Of a DNA stretch of 64,000 bases, positions 1 through 7,639 are shown in pieces. Each line of letters opens with the position of its first letter. Position 1 is the first letter of the stretch. The notes beneath the pieces are model-generated. The model was not told the origin of the DNA, searched no databases, and saw only the letters and a list, made by a program, of their open reading frames with translations. Both the position numbers and the translations under genes were made by a program. Source of the stretch: Nocardia higoensis NBRC 100133. GTDB lineage: Bacteria; Actinomycetota; Actinomycetes; Mycobacteriales; Mycobacteriaceae. The stretch lies in assembly GCF_000308595.1 (NCBI RefSeq), contig NZ_BAGA01000077.1:246550-310549 (forward strand), read 5' to 3'.

Positions 1-44
1 AGCGAGGCGGTCAGTGCTCGTCGTGCGATACGCAGAGTGAACAA
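1..44 (-). CDS. 5' end of a gene cut by the left edge, possibly a membrane protein
   Basis: A TTG codon at 42-44 on the minus strand opens a frame that runs off the window (FTLRIARRALTAS after the start). A good Shine-Dalgarno (GAGGAG, 51-56) lies 6 bases upstream. A short basic N-terminus of this kind is common at the start of ABC-transporter permeases, but 14 residues cannot assign a family. The gene would be read in the same direction as the TetR regulator at 253-795, about 210 bases downstream of it, with nothing recognisable in between. Confidence 0.35.
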   Translation of the reverse strand, partial: MFTLRIARRALTAS

Positions 45-252
45 CCCGAACTCCTCTGATCTCGACAAAGTCGGCGTGGGGCGCGGTCGCCGCCGAGCCT
101 AGAGGGCGGATCCGGGAAAACCGGTGGTCAGCGGGGGTGTGTCCGGCGATGGGTTGGAGCTGGCCAGGGTCGTAACCTCGGCGGGCACCTGGTCGAGATC
201 ACAGAGTGAACCGTCGACCCATCTCGAGCCGAGGGCCGGCACCGCCGAGAAT

Positions 253-795
253 TCAGGGCGCGTCGAGGTAGCGCTGAATCGTGGGTCCCAGCCACTCGAC
301 CGTCTCGTCGTGCGACATGGCGACGACGGGTGGCAGCGCCAACACGTAGCGGCACAACGCCAGACCCAGCATCTGCGTCCCGACCAGCCCTGCCCGGCGT
401 TGCGGCGACACCGGATTGATCTTCGCGATCGCGGGCAGCAGTTGATCCGCGAACATGGCCTGCATCCGTAGTGCCGCTTCGGCGTTGGTAGCGCTCGATC
501 GGAGCAGCACGACCAGGGCCTCGTCGCGCTCCCACCGATTCATGAAATGCGAAACCAGTTGGGCGCCCAGCTGGTCGCGCTCGGTGCCGGACAGATCTGG
601 GATGTCCAGATCGAAGTCGGCGGCGGCGGCGAACAGCTGGTCCTTGTTGCCGAAGTACCGCATCACCATCGACGGGTCGATGTTGGCCTCCGCCGCGATG
701 GCGCGGATGGTAGCCCGTTCGAATCCGGATTTGGCGAACTGCTCGCGCGCCGCGGCCAGGATCACGCCTTTGGTTTCTTCCGACGATCTACGCAT
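253..795 (-). CDS. TetR family transcriptional regulator
   Basis: This 180-residue protein has a TetR N-terminal helix-turn-helix: residues 8-55 include ILAAAREQFAKSGFE, then TIRAIAAEANIDPSMVMRYF, then the usual GNKDQLF. The C-terminal ligand domain matches the style of TetR proteins with a YLDAP-type ending. It is a dimeric repressor by family. It is divergent from the FAD monooxygenase starting at 900, and two palindromes plus a sigma-70-like promoter lie in the 104-base gap, so it most likely represses both genes and releases them on binding an aromatic or hydrophobic ligand. The ligand cannot be read from the sequence. Confidence 0.9.
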   Translation of the reverse strand: MRRSSEETKGVILAAAREQFAKSGFERATIRAIAAEANIDPSMVMRYFGNKDQLFAAAADFDLDIPDLSGTERDQLGAQLVSHFMNRWERDEALVVLLRSSATNAEAALRMQAMFADQLLPAIAKINPVSPQRRAGLVGTQMLGLALCRYVLALPPVVAMSHDETVEWLGPTIQRYLDAP

Positions 796-805
796 GCCAA
801 CGATT

Positions 806-829
806 GTAGGCCAACAAGTGTTGACTTAC
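806..829. promoter_or_regulatory. Imperfect palindrome, probable TetR operator 1
   Basis: GTAGGCCAAC-AAGT-GTTGACTTAC is an inverted repeat with 8 of 10 matching arm positions. It lies 11 bases upstream of the TetR start and covers the TTGACT -35 box of the divergent monooxygenase promoter. It shares the CCAAC-N4-GTTG core with the second palindrome at 851-870. Confidence 0.65.
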
Positions 830-849
830 GCCCCACGGGGGCGCATAGT
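821..849 (+). promoter_or_regulatory. Sigma-70-like promoter for the FAD monooxygenase
   Basis: TTGACT (821-826) and CATAGT (844-849) are separated by 17 bases. The -35 box lies inside the first palindrome and the -10 box abuts the second, a geometry suited to repression by the divergent TetR protein. Confidence 0.5.
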
Positions 850-850
850 T

Positions 851-870
851 ATGCCAACAAGCGTTGGCAT
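851..870. promoter_or_regulatory. Perfect palindrome, probable TetR operator 2
   Basis: ATGCCAAC-AAGC-GTTGGCAT has perfect 8-base arms around a 4-base spacer. Its centre is 43 bases from that of the 806-829 palindrome. It ends 29 bases before the monooxygenase start codon. Confidence 0.7.
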
Positions 871-899
871 AGACAGTTCGGAAAGATCAGGAGAAGGCG

Positions 900-2045
900 A
901 TGAATGACACCTACGACACGGATGTCCTCGTCATAGGAGCAGGGCCGACCGGACTGACGCTGGCCACATCGCTGGTGGCGCGCGGAGTCGCGACCATGAT
1001 CGTCGACGGCCAGGCCGCCGGCGCGAACACCTCGCGCGCAGCGGTGGTGAACGCGCGCACGCTGGAGGTTCTCGAAGATCTCGACGTGGCTCGCCGACTG
1101 GTCAAGCAAGGCGTGCAGGCCTCGCTGTTCACGATCCGCGACCGCGGCCGCACGCTCGTTCCGGTCGATTTCAGCGGACTGCCGACGAAATACCCCTACT
1201 CCCTCCTGGTTCCGCAATCGACCACGGAGCGACTGTTGCTCGACCGGCTCGTCGAGCTGGGCGGCTCCGTCGAGCGCCCCAGGACGGTCACCGCGATCTC
1301 TCAGGACGCCGACGGCGTGACAGCGACCTTGGACAACGGCGAGGTCGTACGGGCGCGCTACGCCGTCGGTGCCGACGGCATCCGCAGCATCGTGCGCGAA
1401 CAGGCGGGCATCGCGTTCGAGGGGAGCGTCTACGACGAATCATTCGTGCTGGCCGACGTGCGGCTGACCGGCGATGCGCCCACCGACGAGGTCGCCCTTT
1501 TCTGGGCGAGAGAGGGCATGACAGTGGTGGCGCCCCTGCCCGACGGCACCCACCGCATCGTCGCGCCGGTTGCCGAGGCACCCGAGGAGCCGACGGCGGA
1601 GTTCGTCCAGCGGCTTCTGGACGACCGCATCGGCACGGGCCGCATGATCGTCACCGATGTGGTCTGGGGCTCCCGGTTCCGTATCCACCACCGGGTGGCC
1701 GACACGTACCGTGCGGGCCGGCTGCTCCTGGCCGGCGACGCGGCCCACGTGCACAGCCCGGCGGGTGGGCAGGGCATGAATCTGGGGATCCAGGACGGCA
1801 TCGCGTTGGCGGAGGCGCTGGCGGCCGTCCTCGCCGGTGCGCCGGACAGCCTGCTGGACAACTACAGCGCGGTTCGTCGCCCGATCGCGAAAGGTGTTGT
1901 GGCGATTACGGATCGGCTGACCCGGCTCGCGACGCTGCCACGGGCCTTGCGCCCGATCCGCAACGTCGCGTTGAGCCTGGCCGGCCGGGTTCCTGCGATC
2001 AGGCTGGCGCTGGCCCGCCGGCTCAGCGGTTTGGTGTACCGCTGA
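900..2045 (+). CDS. FAD-dependent aromatic monooxygenase (PHBH/RdmE family)
   Basis: The 381-residue protein belongs to the group A flavin monooxygenases, which hydroxylate aromatic or polyketide substrates with NAD(P)H and O2. Visible motifs are the N-terminal FAD dinucleotide fold (VIGAGPTGLTLA, residues 11-22), the DG motif (VGADGIRSIVREQ, about 156-168) and the GD motif (LLLAGDAAHVHSPAGGQGMN, about 276-295). It is shorter than the roughly 500-residue members because it lacks the C-terminal thioredoxin-like domain. The ATG at 900 follows AGGAG at 889-893. Divergent from the TetR gene and probably controlled by it. Confidence 0.9.
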   Translation: MNDTYDTDVLVIGAGPTGLTLATSLVARGVATMIVDGQAAGANTSRAAVVNARTLEVLEDLDVARRLVKQGVQASLFTIRDRGRTLVPVDFSGLPTKYPYSLLVPQSTTERLLLDRLVELGGSVERPRTVTAISQDADGVTATLDNGEVVRARYAVGADGIRSIVREQAGIAFEGSVYDESFVLADVRLTGDAPTDEVALFWAREGMTVVAPLPDGTHRIVAPVAEAPEEPTAEFVQRLLDDRIGTGRMIVTDVVWGSRFRIHHRVADTYRAGRLLLAGDAAHVHSPAGGQGMNLGIQDGIALAEALAAVLAGAPDSLLDNYSAVRRPIAKGVVAITDRLTRLATLPRALRPIRNVALSLAGRVPAIRLALARRLSGLVYR

Positions 2046-2072
2046 GCCGGCGAGGACGAACCGGAAACGAAT

Positions 2073-2390
2073 ATGGCACGCGCCGAAGCCGCCACTGCAC
2101 AGGAGGCGATCACCCGCGCCGCCGAAGGCGACATCGACGTCGTGCTGATGGACCTGCGGTTCGGCAAGGGCATGGGCGGTGCCGAAGCAACCGCCCGGAT
2201 CACCGCCCGCCAGGGCGCCCCCGAGTACTGATGGGCGCCACCTACGATTCCGACGCCGTCACGGCTGCCCGCCATCGAAGCAGGCGCGACCGGATACCTC
2301 CTCGAGGATGCTCCGCCCGAGGACCTGGCCCGCGGCAGCCGGACGCAGCACGCTGGCGCCGACGGTCGCCGACCGACTGCTGAACCCGGT
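2073..2390 (+). pseudogene. Decayed NarL/LuxR-type response-regulator receiver remnant
   Basis: The first frame (2073-2231) encodes a receiver-like segment with DIDVVLMDLRFGKGMGGAEA, typical of the phospho-acceptor region of NarL-family regulators. It stops early. Homology resumes in another frame with IEAGATGYLLEDAPPEDLA, and again in a third with STLAPTVADRLLN-like residues, so at least two frameshifts separate the pieces. No DNA-binding domain is left. It sits between the monooxygenase and the arsenic genes and looks like scar sequence at the edge of the resistance island. Confidence 0.65.
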
Positions 2391-2403
2391 CTCGCGGGTG
2401 CGC

Positions 2404-2814
2404 TCAGGCGCGGGCGGGCAGCAGTTCGGCGACGAGTTCTTCGACGAGTGCGCGGATCTCGTCGCGGATCGGGCGCACCGCGTCGACGCCCTTCCCGGCG
2501 GGGTCGTCGAGTTTCCAGTCCCGGTAGTCGACACCGGGAAAGTAGGGGCAGGTGTCCCCACAGCCCATGGTGATCACCACATCGGAGGTCGACACGGTGT
2601 CGGGGGTGAGGATCTTCGGGGTCTGCGCGGTGATGTCGATGCCGAGCTCGGCCATCGCCTCGATCGCGGCGGGGTTGATCTGCTCGGCGGGGGCGGTACC
2701 TGCGGAGCGGACCTCGATCCGGTCGCCGGCGAGGTGGGCGAGGAAGCCTTGGGCCATCTGGGAGCGTCCGGCATTGTGGACGCACACGAACAGCACGCTG
2801 GGCTTGGATGCCAT
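2404..2814 (-). CDS. arsC: Arsenate reductase ArsC, low-molecular-weight phosphatase fold
   Basis: Reduces arsenate to arsenite in the cytoplasm. The 136-residue protein has the CX5R anion loop at the N-terminus (C11 to R17 in VCVHNAGRSQMAQ), two further cysteines at 85 and 89 (MGCGDTCPYF) and the general-acid aspartate region WKLDDP (100-104). The cysteine set suits either thioredoxin- or mycothiol-coupled regeneration, and sequence alone does not decide. The ATG at 2812-2814 was chosen because MASKPSVLFV matches family starts and GAAAGG lies 11 bases upstream. Last gene of the arsR-acr3-arsC minus-strand group, 127 bases after acr3. Confidence 0.9.
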   Translation of the reverse strand: MASKPSVLFVCVHNAGRSQMAQGFLAHLAGDRIEVRSAGTAPAEQINPAAIEAMAELGIDITAQTPKILTPDTVSTSDVVITMGCGDTCPYFPGVDYRDWKLDDPAGKGVDAVRPIRDEIRALVEELVAELLPARA

Positions 2815-2941
2815 GCGGGGCACTACCTTTCGAGATTCTTCTATGGGGACGGCAAGGCTCTGCTCGGCGACGCCGAGTTGGGTACGACGGCGAGGACCCG
2901 GATCTGCCAGGTCGTCGCGGATGCCGCGCACGGTGTCGCGG

Positions 2942-4039
2942 TCAGCGGGCCGCTCCGGCCGAAGCGTCGGTGTCGGTGTCGATACGGGCGAAGCGGGAGC
3001 GCAGCGCGAGGGAGACGTAGACCAGGCCGACGAGGACGGGCACTTCGATGAGCGGGCCGACCACGCCGGCGAGGGCTTGGCCGGAGGCGGCGCCGTAGGT
3101 CGCGATCGCGACGGCGATGGCGAGTTCGAAGTTGTTGCCCGCCGCGGTGAAGGCGAGGGTGGTGGTGCGTTCGTAGCCGAGACCGATCAGGCGGCCGTAG
3201 AGGTAGCCGCCGCCCCACATGATCGCGAAATACGCCAGCAGCGGCAGCGCGATCCGCGCGACATCCCAGGGGCGGGAGGTGATCTGATCGCCTTGCAGGG
3301 CGAACAGGATCACGATCGTGAACAGCAGCCCGTACAGCGCCCACGGCCCGATCGTCGGCAGCAGGCGGGACTCGTACCAGTCGCGGCCCTTGGCCCGCTC
3401 GCCGACGCGACGGGTGAGGAACCCGGCGACGAGCGGGATGCCGAGGAAGATCAGCACCGATTTCGCGATCTGCCACGGCGAGGCCTCGATGGTCGCCTGT
3501 TCCAGCCCCAGCCGGCCGGGCAGCACCGACAGGTAGAACCAGCCGAGCACCGCGAACATCAGCACCTGGAACACCGAGTTCAACGCGACGAGCACCGCGG
3601 CGGCTTCGCGGTCACCGCAGGCCAGGTCGTTCCAGATGATCACCATCGCGATGCAGCGGGCCAACCCGACGATGATCAGCCCGGTCCGGTACTCGGGCAG
3701 ATCCGGCAGCAGCAACCAGGCCAGCGCGAACATCAGCGCCGGGCCGATCACCCAGTTCAGCACCAGCGACCCGGCCAGCAGACGACGGTCGCCGGTGACG
3801 GTGTCGAGGCGGTCGTAGCGCACCTTGGCCAGCACCGGGTACATCATGATCAGCAGCCCGAGCGCGATCGGCAGCGAGATCCCGTCGATCTCGACCGCCG
3901 ACAGCGCCTCGCCCAGCCCCGGCACGACCCGCCCCAGCACCAGACCGGCGGCCATGGCCACGCCGATCCAGACCGGCAGGAACCGGTCCAGTGTCGACAG
4001 TTTCCCCACCACGGCGGGGTGCTCGACCGTGGCGCTCAC
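2942..4039 (-). CDS. acr3: Arsenite efflux pump, ACR3 family
   Basis: A 365-residue integral membrane protein with about ten hydrophobic segments; it exports arsenite across the inner membrane. The family signature region LARCIAMVIIWNDLACGD contains the conserved cysteine needed for arsenite transport in studied ACR3 proteins. NNFELAIAVAIATYG near the C-terminus is also typical. The GTG at 4037-4039 overlaps the arsR stop (GTGA, 4036-4039), implying translational coupling. The longer frame upstream is arsR in another frame. Exported arsenite comes from ArsC encoded downstream. An ArsA ATPase is encoded divergently, so the pump may be ATP-assisted. Confidence 0.93.
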   Translation of the reverse strand: MSATVEHPAVVGKLSTLDRFLPVWIGVAMAAGLVLGRVVPGLGEALSAVEIDGISLPIALGLLIMMYPVLAKVRYDRLDTVTGDRRLLAGSLVLNWVIGPALMFALAWLLLPDLPEYRTGLIIVGLARCIAMVIIWNDLACGDREAAAVLVALNSVFQVLMFAVLGWFYLSVLPGRLGLEQATIEASPWQIAKSVLIFLGIPLVAGFLTRRVGERAKGRDWYESRLLPTIGPWALYGLLFTIVILFALQGDQITSRPWDVARIALPLLAYFAIMWGGGYLYGRLIGLGYERTTTLAFTAAGNNFELAIAVAIATYGAASGQALAGVVGPLIEVPVLVGLVYVSLALRSRFARIDTDTDASAGAAR

Positions 4040-4407
4040 GCGTGCACCCCCAGCCCGCTTTCGGCCGCGAGCACGGCCGAGAGTCGTTGCAGCGCTTCGG
4101 GAACCACCCGGTAGTACACCCAGGAAGCGCGGCGTTCGCTGGTCAGCAAGCCCGCCTCGCGCAGCACCTTCAAGTGGTGGGAGATGGTGGGCTGGCTGAC
4201 GTCGATGCCCTCGGAAACATCGCACACGCACGCCTCGCCGCCCGCCCGGCTGGCGATCGCCGACAGCACCCGCAGCCGCACCGGATCGGACAGCGCCTTG
4301 AACGCTCCCGCCAGCTCGGCCGCGGACTGCGCCGACAGCGGCTCACGCGCCAGCGGCGCCGCGGCGCACTGCGGCTCAGGCGCCACCGCCCATTCTGATT
4401 TCGACAT
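4036..4407 (-). CDS. arsR: ArsR/SmtB arsenite-responsive repressor
   Basis: A 123-residue winged-helix repressor. The helix 3 metalloid site is visible as ACVCD (C60 and C62), directly before the recognition helix region SQPTISHHLKVLREAGLL. Binding of As(III) or Sb(III) to this cysteine pair releases DNA in characterised family members. The ATG at 4405-4407 gives a normal family length; longer readings add an unlikely N-terminus. First gene of the arsR-acr3-arsC group and divergent from arsA, so it probably controls both directions. Confidence 0.92.
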   Translation of the reverse strand: MSKSEWAVAPEPQCAAAPLAREPLSAQSAAELAGAFKALSDPVRLRVLSAIASRAGGEACVCDVSEGIDVSQPTISHHLKVLREAGLLTSERRASWVYYRVVPEALQRLSAVLAAESGLGVHA

Positions 4408-4410
4408 GCA

Positions 4411-4430
4411 TCGATATTGACTATGATCGA
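4411..4430. promoter_or_regulatory. Possible ArsR operator
   Basis: TCGAT and ATCGA form an inverted repeat with a 10-base centre immediately upstream of the arsR start codon. This is where an autoregulatory ArsR site is expected. The arms are short, so the call rests mainly on position. The 294 bases from 4431 to 4724 hold no gene I can support and probably contain the divergent arsA promoter. Confidence 0.4.
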
Positions 4431-4724
4431 ACCGATAGGCAAGTGAACTTCCGGTGACGGTCTCGCCGATGCCTGCGGCAGTCTCGATCTGTCGACCAGG
4501 CCGGTTCGACGAGCCCGACATCGGTGGACCGGCGATCGGTGGACTCGGCGGGCAGCTGCTCGGCGGCGTCGGCCGCGCTCGAGGTCGCAATGGCGACGGT
4601 GATCGACGCGGATCGGCGGGACGTTCGGCCCTGCCGGGCGTGGCCGGAGTGTGATCGGATGAGGGCTCACATTCAGGTAGATGATCAACGTCGCTGCGTG
4701 GAGGTGTCGGACACGGTGGGTGAG

Positions 4725-6482
4725 ATGAAGTTTTTGGCCGGTGTGCCCCGGTTCGTCTTCTTCACCGGCAAAGGGGGAGTGGGCAAGACGTCGATCGCCT
4801 GCGCCGCCGCGGTGGCGCTGGCGCGGGCAGGGCGGCGAGTGCTGCTGGTGTCGACCGACCCGGCCTCGAATGTGGGGCAGGTGTTCGGCATCACTGTGGG
4901 CAACACGGTGACCGCGGTTGCGGGCGTGCCCGGGTTGTGGGCGCTCGAGATCGATCCGGAGCAAGCCGTGGCCGCCTACCGCGAGCGGATTCTCGAGCCG
5001 ATGCGCGATGTGCTGCCGGAAGCGGATATCGCGTCGATGACCGAGCAGTTGTCGGGCTCGTGCACGACCGAAGTGGCGTCGTTCAACGAGTTCACCGCCC
5101 TGCTCACCGACGAGACCGGCGACTACGACCACGTGCTGTTCGACACCGCGCCTACCGGGCACACCATTCGACTGTTGCAGTTGCCGGGGAGCTGGAGCGA
5201 ATTCCTCACCGGCGGCGGCGACGCCAGTTGCCTGGGCCCGTTGTCGGGGCTGGACAAGCAGAAAGCCGTCTACGCCGCCGCGGTCGCCGCACTGGCCGAC
5301 CCGCACCGCACCCGTCTGGTCCTGGTAGCGCGCCCGTCCCGGTCGACGCTGGCCGAGATCGCCCGCACCCGCACCGAGCTGGCCTCGGTCGGGCTGGCCG
5401 ACCAGTATGTGGTGATCAACGGCGTGCTACCCGAGCAGGTCGATGCCGGCGACCCGCTCGTGGCCGCGACCCGCCGCCGCGAGCGCGCCGCGCTCGAGGG
5501 CATGCCCGCGAGCGTCCGGGAGCTACCGCGGGATCTGATAGAGCTCCAGGCCGGCAATATCGTCGGTGTCGATGCCTTGGCGACCCTGTTCGAGCCCACC
5601 CCGCCCACCGCCGATGCCGTGCCGGCCCGCCCTGCGGTGGCGGCGGTGGCCGATGCGCCGTTGGGCGCGCTGGTCGAGCAGATCGAACGCGACGGGCCGT
5701 GCCTGATCATGTGTATGGGCAAGGGCGGGGTCGGCAAGACCACCGTGGCCGCCGCGGTCGCGGTCGCACTGGCCGGGCGTGGCCACGACGTGCACCTGTC
5801 GACCACCGACCCGGCAGGCGACCTCGCCGAGACCGTCGCGGGCAGCTCGGCGCACCTGCAGCTCTCCCGCATCGACCCCGCCAGGGCCGTCGCCGACTAC
5901 CGGGCCCGCGTGATGGCGGGCAAGGGCGCCGGTCTCGACGACGCCGGCCGTGCCGCGCTCGCCGAAGACCTGCGCTCCCCGTGCACCGACGAAGTCGCGG
6001 TCTTCCAGGCGTTCTCCCACGTCATCGCCGAATCCCGGCGCCGGTTCGTCGTCATCGACACCGCACCCACCGGCCACACCCTGCTGTTGCTGGACGCCAC
6101 CGGCTCCTACCATCGCGACATCGTGCGCCAGATGGCGCCCGGCACCCGATTCGTCACCCCACTCATGCGACTGCAGGATCCCCGCGCAACCAAAGTCCTG
6201 CTGGTGACCCTGCCCGAAACCACCCCCGTCCTCGAGGCCGCCGACCTGCAGAGCGATCTCGAACGCGCCGGCATCCATCCCTGGGCGTGGGTCGTGGACA
6301 ACAGTCTCGCCGCCGCCGCGCCCACCGATCCCCTGCTGCGCCACCGCGCCGCCGCCGAACTCGACCAGATCCACCGGGTCGCCACCCGCACCGACCGCTA
6401 CGCGGTCATCCCAGCGCTCCCCGAGGAGCCCGTCGGCATCCCCGCTCTGGCCGCTCTCACCCACACCGCGATCGGACGGTGA
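4725..6482 (+). CDS. arsA: Arsenical pump-driving ATPase ArsA, two-domain form
   Basis: The 585-residue protein has two tandem ATPase halves, each with a deviant Walker A (GKGGVGKT at about 15-22 and 332-339) and a DTAPTGHT switch motif. The three metalloid-binding cysteines of ArsA are present: C113 (SGSCTTEVASF), C169 (DASCLGPLSG) and C420 (RSPCTDEVAVF), almost at the classical positions. It binds As(III) and couples ATP hydrolysis to an efflux pump at the membrane. The start is uncertain: ATG 4725 or an in-frame GTG at 4716 that sits 11 bases after GGAGG. Divergent from arsR-acr3-arsC, and its likely pump partner is ACR3 because no ArsB is present. No ArsD is seen. Confidence 0.92.
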   Translation: MKFLAGVPRFVFFTGKGGVGKTSIACAAAVALARAGRRVLLVSTDPASNVGQVFGITVGNTVTAVAGVPGLWALEIDPEQAVAAYRERILEPMRDVLPEADIASMTEQLSGSCTTEVASFNEFTALLTDETGDYDHVLFDTAPTGHTIRLLQLPGSWSEFLTGGGDASCLGPLSGLDKQKAVYAAAVAALADPHRTRLVLVARPSRSTLAEIARTRTELASVGLADQYVVINGVLPEQVDAGDPLVAATRRRERAALEGMPASVRELPRDLIELQAGNIVGVDALATLFEPTPPTADAVPARPAVAAVADAPLGALVEQIERDGPCLIMCMGKGGVGKTTVAAAVAVALAGRGHDVHLSTTDPAGDLAETVAGSSAHLQLSRIDPARAVADYRARVMAGKGAGLDDAGRAALAEDLRSPCTDEVAVFQAFSHVIAESRRRFVVIDTAPTGHTLLLLDATGSYHRDIVRQMAPGTRFVTPLMRLQDPRATKVLLVTLPETTPVLEAADLQSDLERAGIHPWAWVVDNSLAAAAPTDPLLRHRAAAELDQIHRVATRTDRYAVIPALPEEPVGIPALAALTHTAIGR

Positions 6483-6608
6483 GCCCCCGCGCCCGGGTCT
6501 GCGCCCCATCCCGGACCGCACCGCCGAAGTTCTCGGCGGGTACGACCATCGGGTGGCCGCACCCGGCCCGGTGGCGTCGGCGCCCGCCTGCCGCTTCCTG
6601 GCCGATCC

Positions 6609-7079
6609 TCAGCGCGCGTCCTCGGTGGCGGCCTGCGCGGCGGTACCGCAGCACCCGGTCTCCGCCTCCGCATCGGTCGATGCGCCGGCGAATTCGGGTA
6701 CGGCGCCGAAGGTCTCACTGTCGGCGAGCTTCGTGTACACCTCCCAGCGCTCGGCGTCGGGCGCGGTGACCCACACCTTGTCCTGGGTCGCGAAGCAACA
6801 CGTGGTCGCGATCTGCTCCTCGGTGAACAATCCGGCCTGCGACAGCCGCGCGATCTCGGCGTGCACCTGCTCGGAGGATTCGACCTCGACCCCGAGGTGA
6901 TTCACACTGCCGCCGTGACCGGGATTCTCGATCAGCACCAGCTTCAGCGGAGGCTCGGCGATCGCGAAGTTCGCATAGCCCGGCTTGCGCTTGGCCGGCT
7001 CGGTGTCGAACAGGGTCGAATAGAAGGTGACGGCCTGATCGAGGTCGTCGACGTTGAGGGCGAGCTGGACACGGGACAT
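6609..7079 (-). CDS. ArsI/CadI family glyoxalase-fold metal(loid) resistance protein
   Basis: A 156-residue vicinal-oxygen-chelate protein. The N-terminus MSRVQLALNVDDLDQAVTFY closely resembles mycobacterial CadI. The vicinal cysteines of ArsI are present (ATTCCFATQDKVW, C94 and C95), as are H61 and E113 at the usual metal positions, but residue 5 is Gln where ArsI C-As lyases have His. Function could therefore be organoarsenical demethylation or cadmium-inducible metal binding. The C-terminal tail adds GCCG. GGAGG lies 8 bases before the ATG. Divergent from an ArsR gene, with twin palindromes between. Confidence 0.85.
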   Translation of the reverse strand: MSRVQLALNVDDLDQAVTFYSTLFDTEPAKRKPGYANFAIAEPPLKLVLIENPGHGGSVNHLGVEVESSEQVHAEIARLSQAGLFTEEQIATTCCFATQDKVWVTAPDAERWEVYTKLADSETFGAVPEFAGASTDAEAETGCCGTAAQAATEDAR

Positions 7080-7099
7080 GGCACAACCTCCGAGTGTGA

Positions 7100-7109
7100 G
7101 ACATATGTC
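7100..7109. promoter_or_regulatory. GACATATGTC palindrome, operator copy 1
   Basis: A perfect 10-base palindrome in the gap between the ArsI/CadI-like gene and the second arsR. With flanks it reads as the reverse complement of copy 2 (TTTTCGACATATGTC), so the two sites are an inverted pair 44 bases apart. Confidence 0.65.
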
Positions 7110-7141
7110 GAAAATCTGACGATGCCGAGTCTGCCACTTTT

Positions 7142-7170
7142 TCGACATATGTCAATAACCTTGGTAGTCT
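7142..7170 (+). promoter_or_regulatory. Predicted promoter for the second arsR, probably leaderless
   Basis: TCGACA (7142-7147) and TAGTCT (7165-7170) are 17 bases apart. The start codon ATG at 7178 lies only 7 bases after the -10, so transcription would begin at or next to the A of ATG. No Shine-Dalgarno can fit, which agrees with a leaderless mRNA. Confidence 0.4.
7144..7153. promoter_or_regulatory. GACATATGTC palindrome, operator copy 2
   Basis: Second copy of the perfect palindrome. On the minus strand it contains TTGACA (7151-7156), a consensus -35 box for the ArsI/CadI-like gene. On the plus strand it overlaps the predicted -35 of the arsR gene. Occupancy by the ArsR product would block both promoters. 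Confidence 0.65.
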
Positions 7171-7177
7171 CGGCGAC

Positions 7178-7537
7178 ATGCCCAAGGCATTGCCCATGAT
7201 CGACATGTCCGCCCCGGTCTGCTGCGCGCCCGTCGCGGCCGGTCCCGTGGACGACACCGCGGCTCTCGAAGTGGCGCTGCGCCTCAAAGCGCTCGCCGAC
7301 CCCGTCCGCGTCAAGCTGATGTCGCTGCTGCTGACCAGTCCCGCCGGACAGGAGAACGGCGGCGACCTCGCCGCCGCGGTATCCCTGTCGGAATCCACTG
7401 TCAGCCACCACCTTTCGCAGCTGCGCAAGGCCGGTCTCGTCGAGTCCGAACGGCGCGGCATGAACGTCGTCCACCGCGCCCGCCGCGACGCACTTGCCGC
7501 CCTGTGCCTGGTCCTCGATCCCAATTGCTGCAGCTGA
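7178..7537 (+). CDS. arsR: ArsR family metalloregulator with an N-terminal Cys-Cys pair
   Basis: A 119-residue winged-helix regulator. SLSESTVSHHLSQLRKAGLV is the recognition region. It lacks the helix 3 CVC motif of the first ArsR. Instead it has C15-C16 (APVCCAPVAA) near the N-terminus and C110, C117, C118 at the C-terminus (LCLVLDPNCC). An N-terminal CC pair matches the separately evolved As(III) site of Corynebacterium ArsR. It is divergent from the ArsI/CadI-like gene and likely represses it through the twin palindromes. A downstream ATG (codon 7) is an alternative start, but the promoter position favours 7178. Confidence 0.88.
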   Translation: MPKALPMIDMSAPVCCAPVAAGPVDDTAALEVALRLKALADPVRVKLMSLLLTSPAGQENGGDLAAAVSLSESTVSHHLSQLRKAGLVESERRGMNVVHRARRDALAALCLVLDPNCCS

Positions 7538-7639
7538 CCCCTCGGAACCACGTCCGCCGCCGATAGCGGTCACCATCCCCGATCCGGCGGCCGCAGCCCG
7601 GGCGGGGGCGAGTGCTGCGTTCGGGCCGGGTGTTCGTCT

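Noticed and set aside
2552..4114. Long plus-strand ORF of 520 codons opposite acr3 and arsC
   Set aside because: It is antisense to well-supported genes, is full of Arg/Gln/His/Asp-rich low-complexity sequence typical of GC-rich shadow frames, and has no recognisable domain.
4937..6769. 610-codon plus-strand ORF overlapping arsA in another frame
   Set aside because: Extreme Arg/Pro content and complete overlap with arsA, whose motifs are unambiguous.
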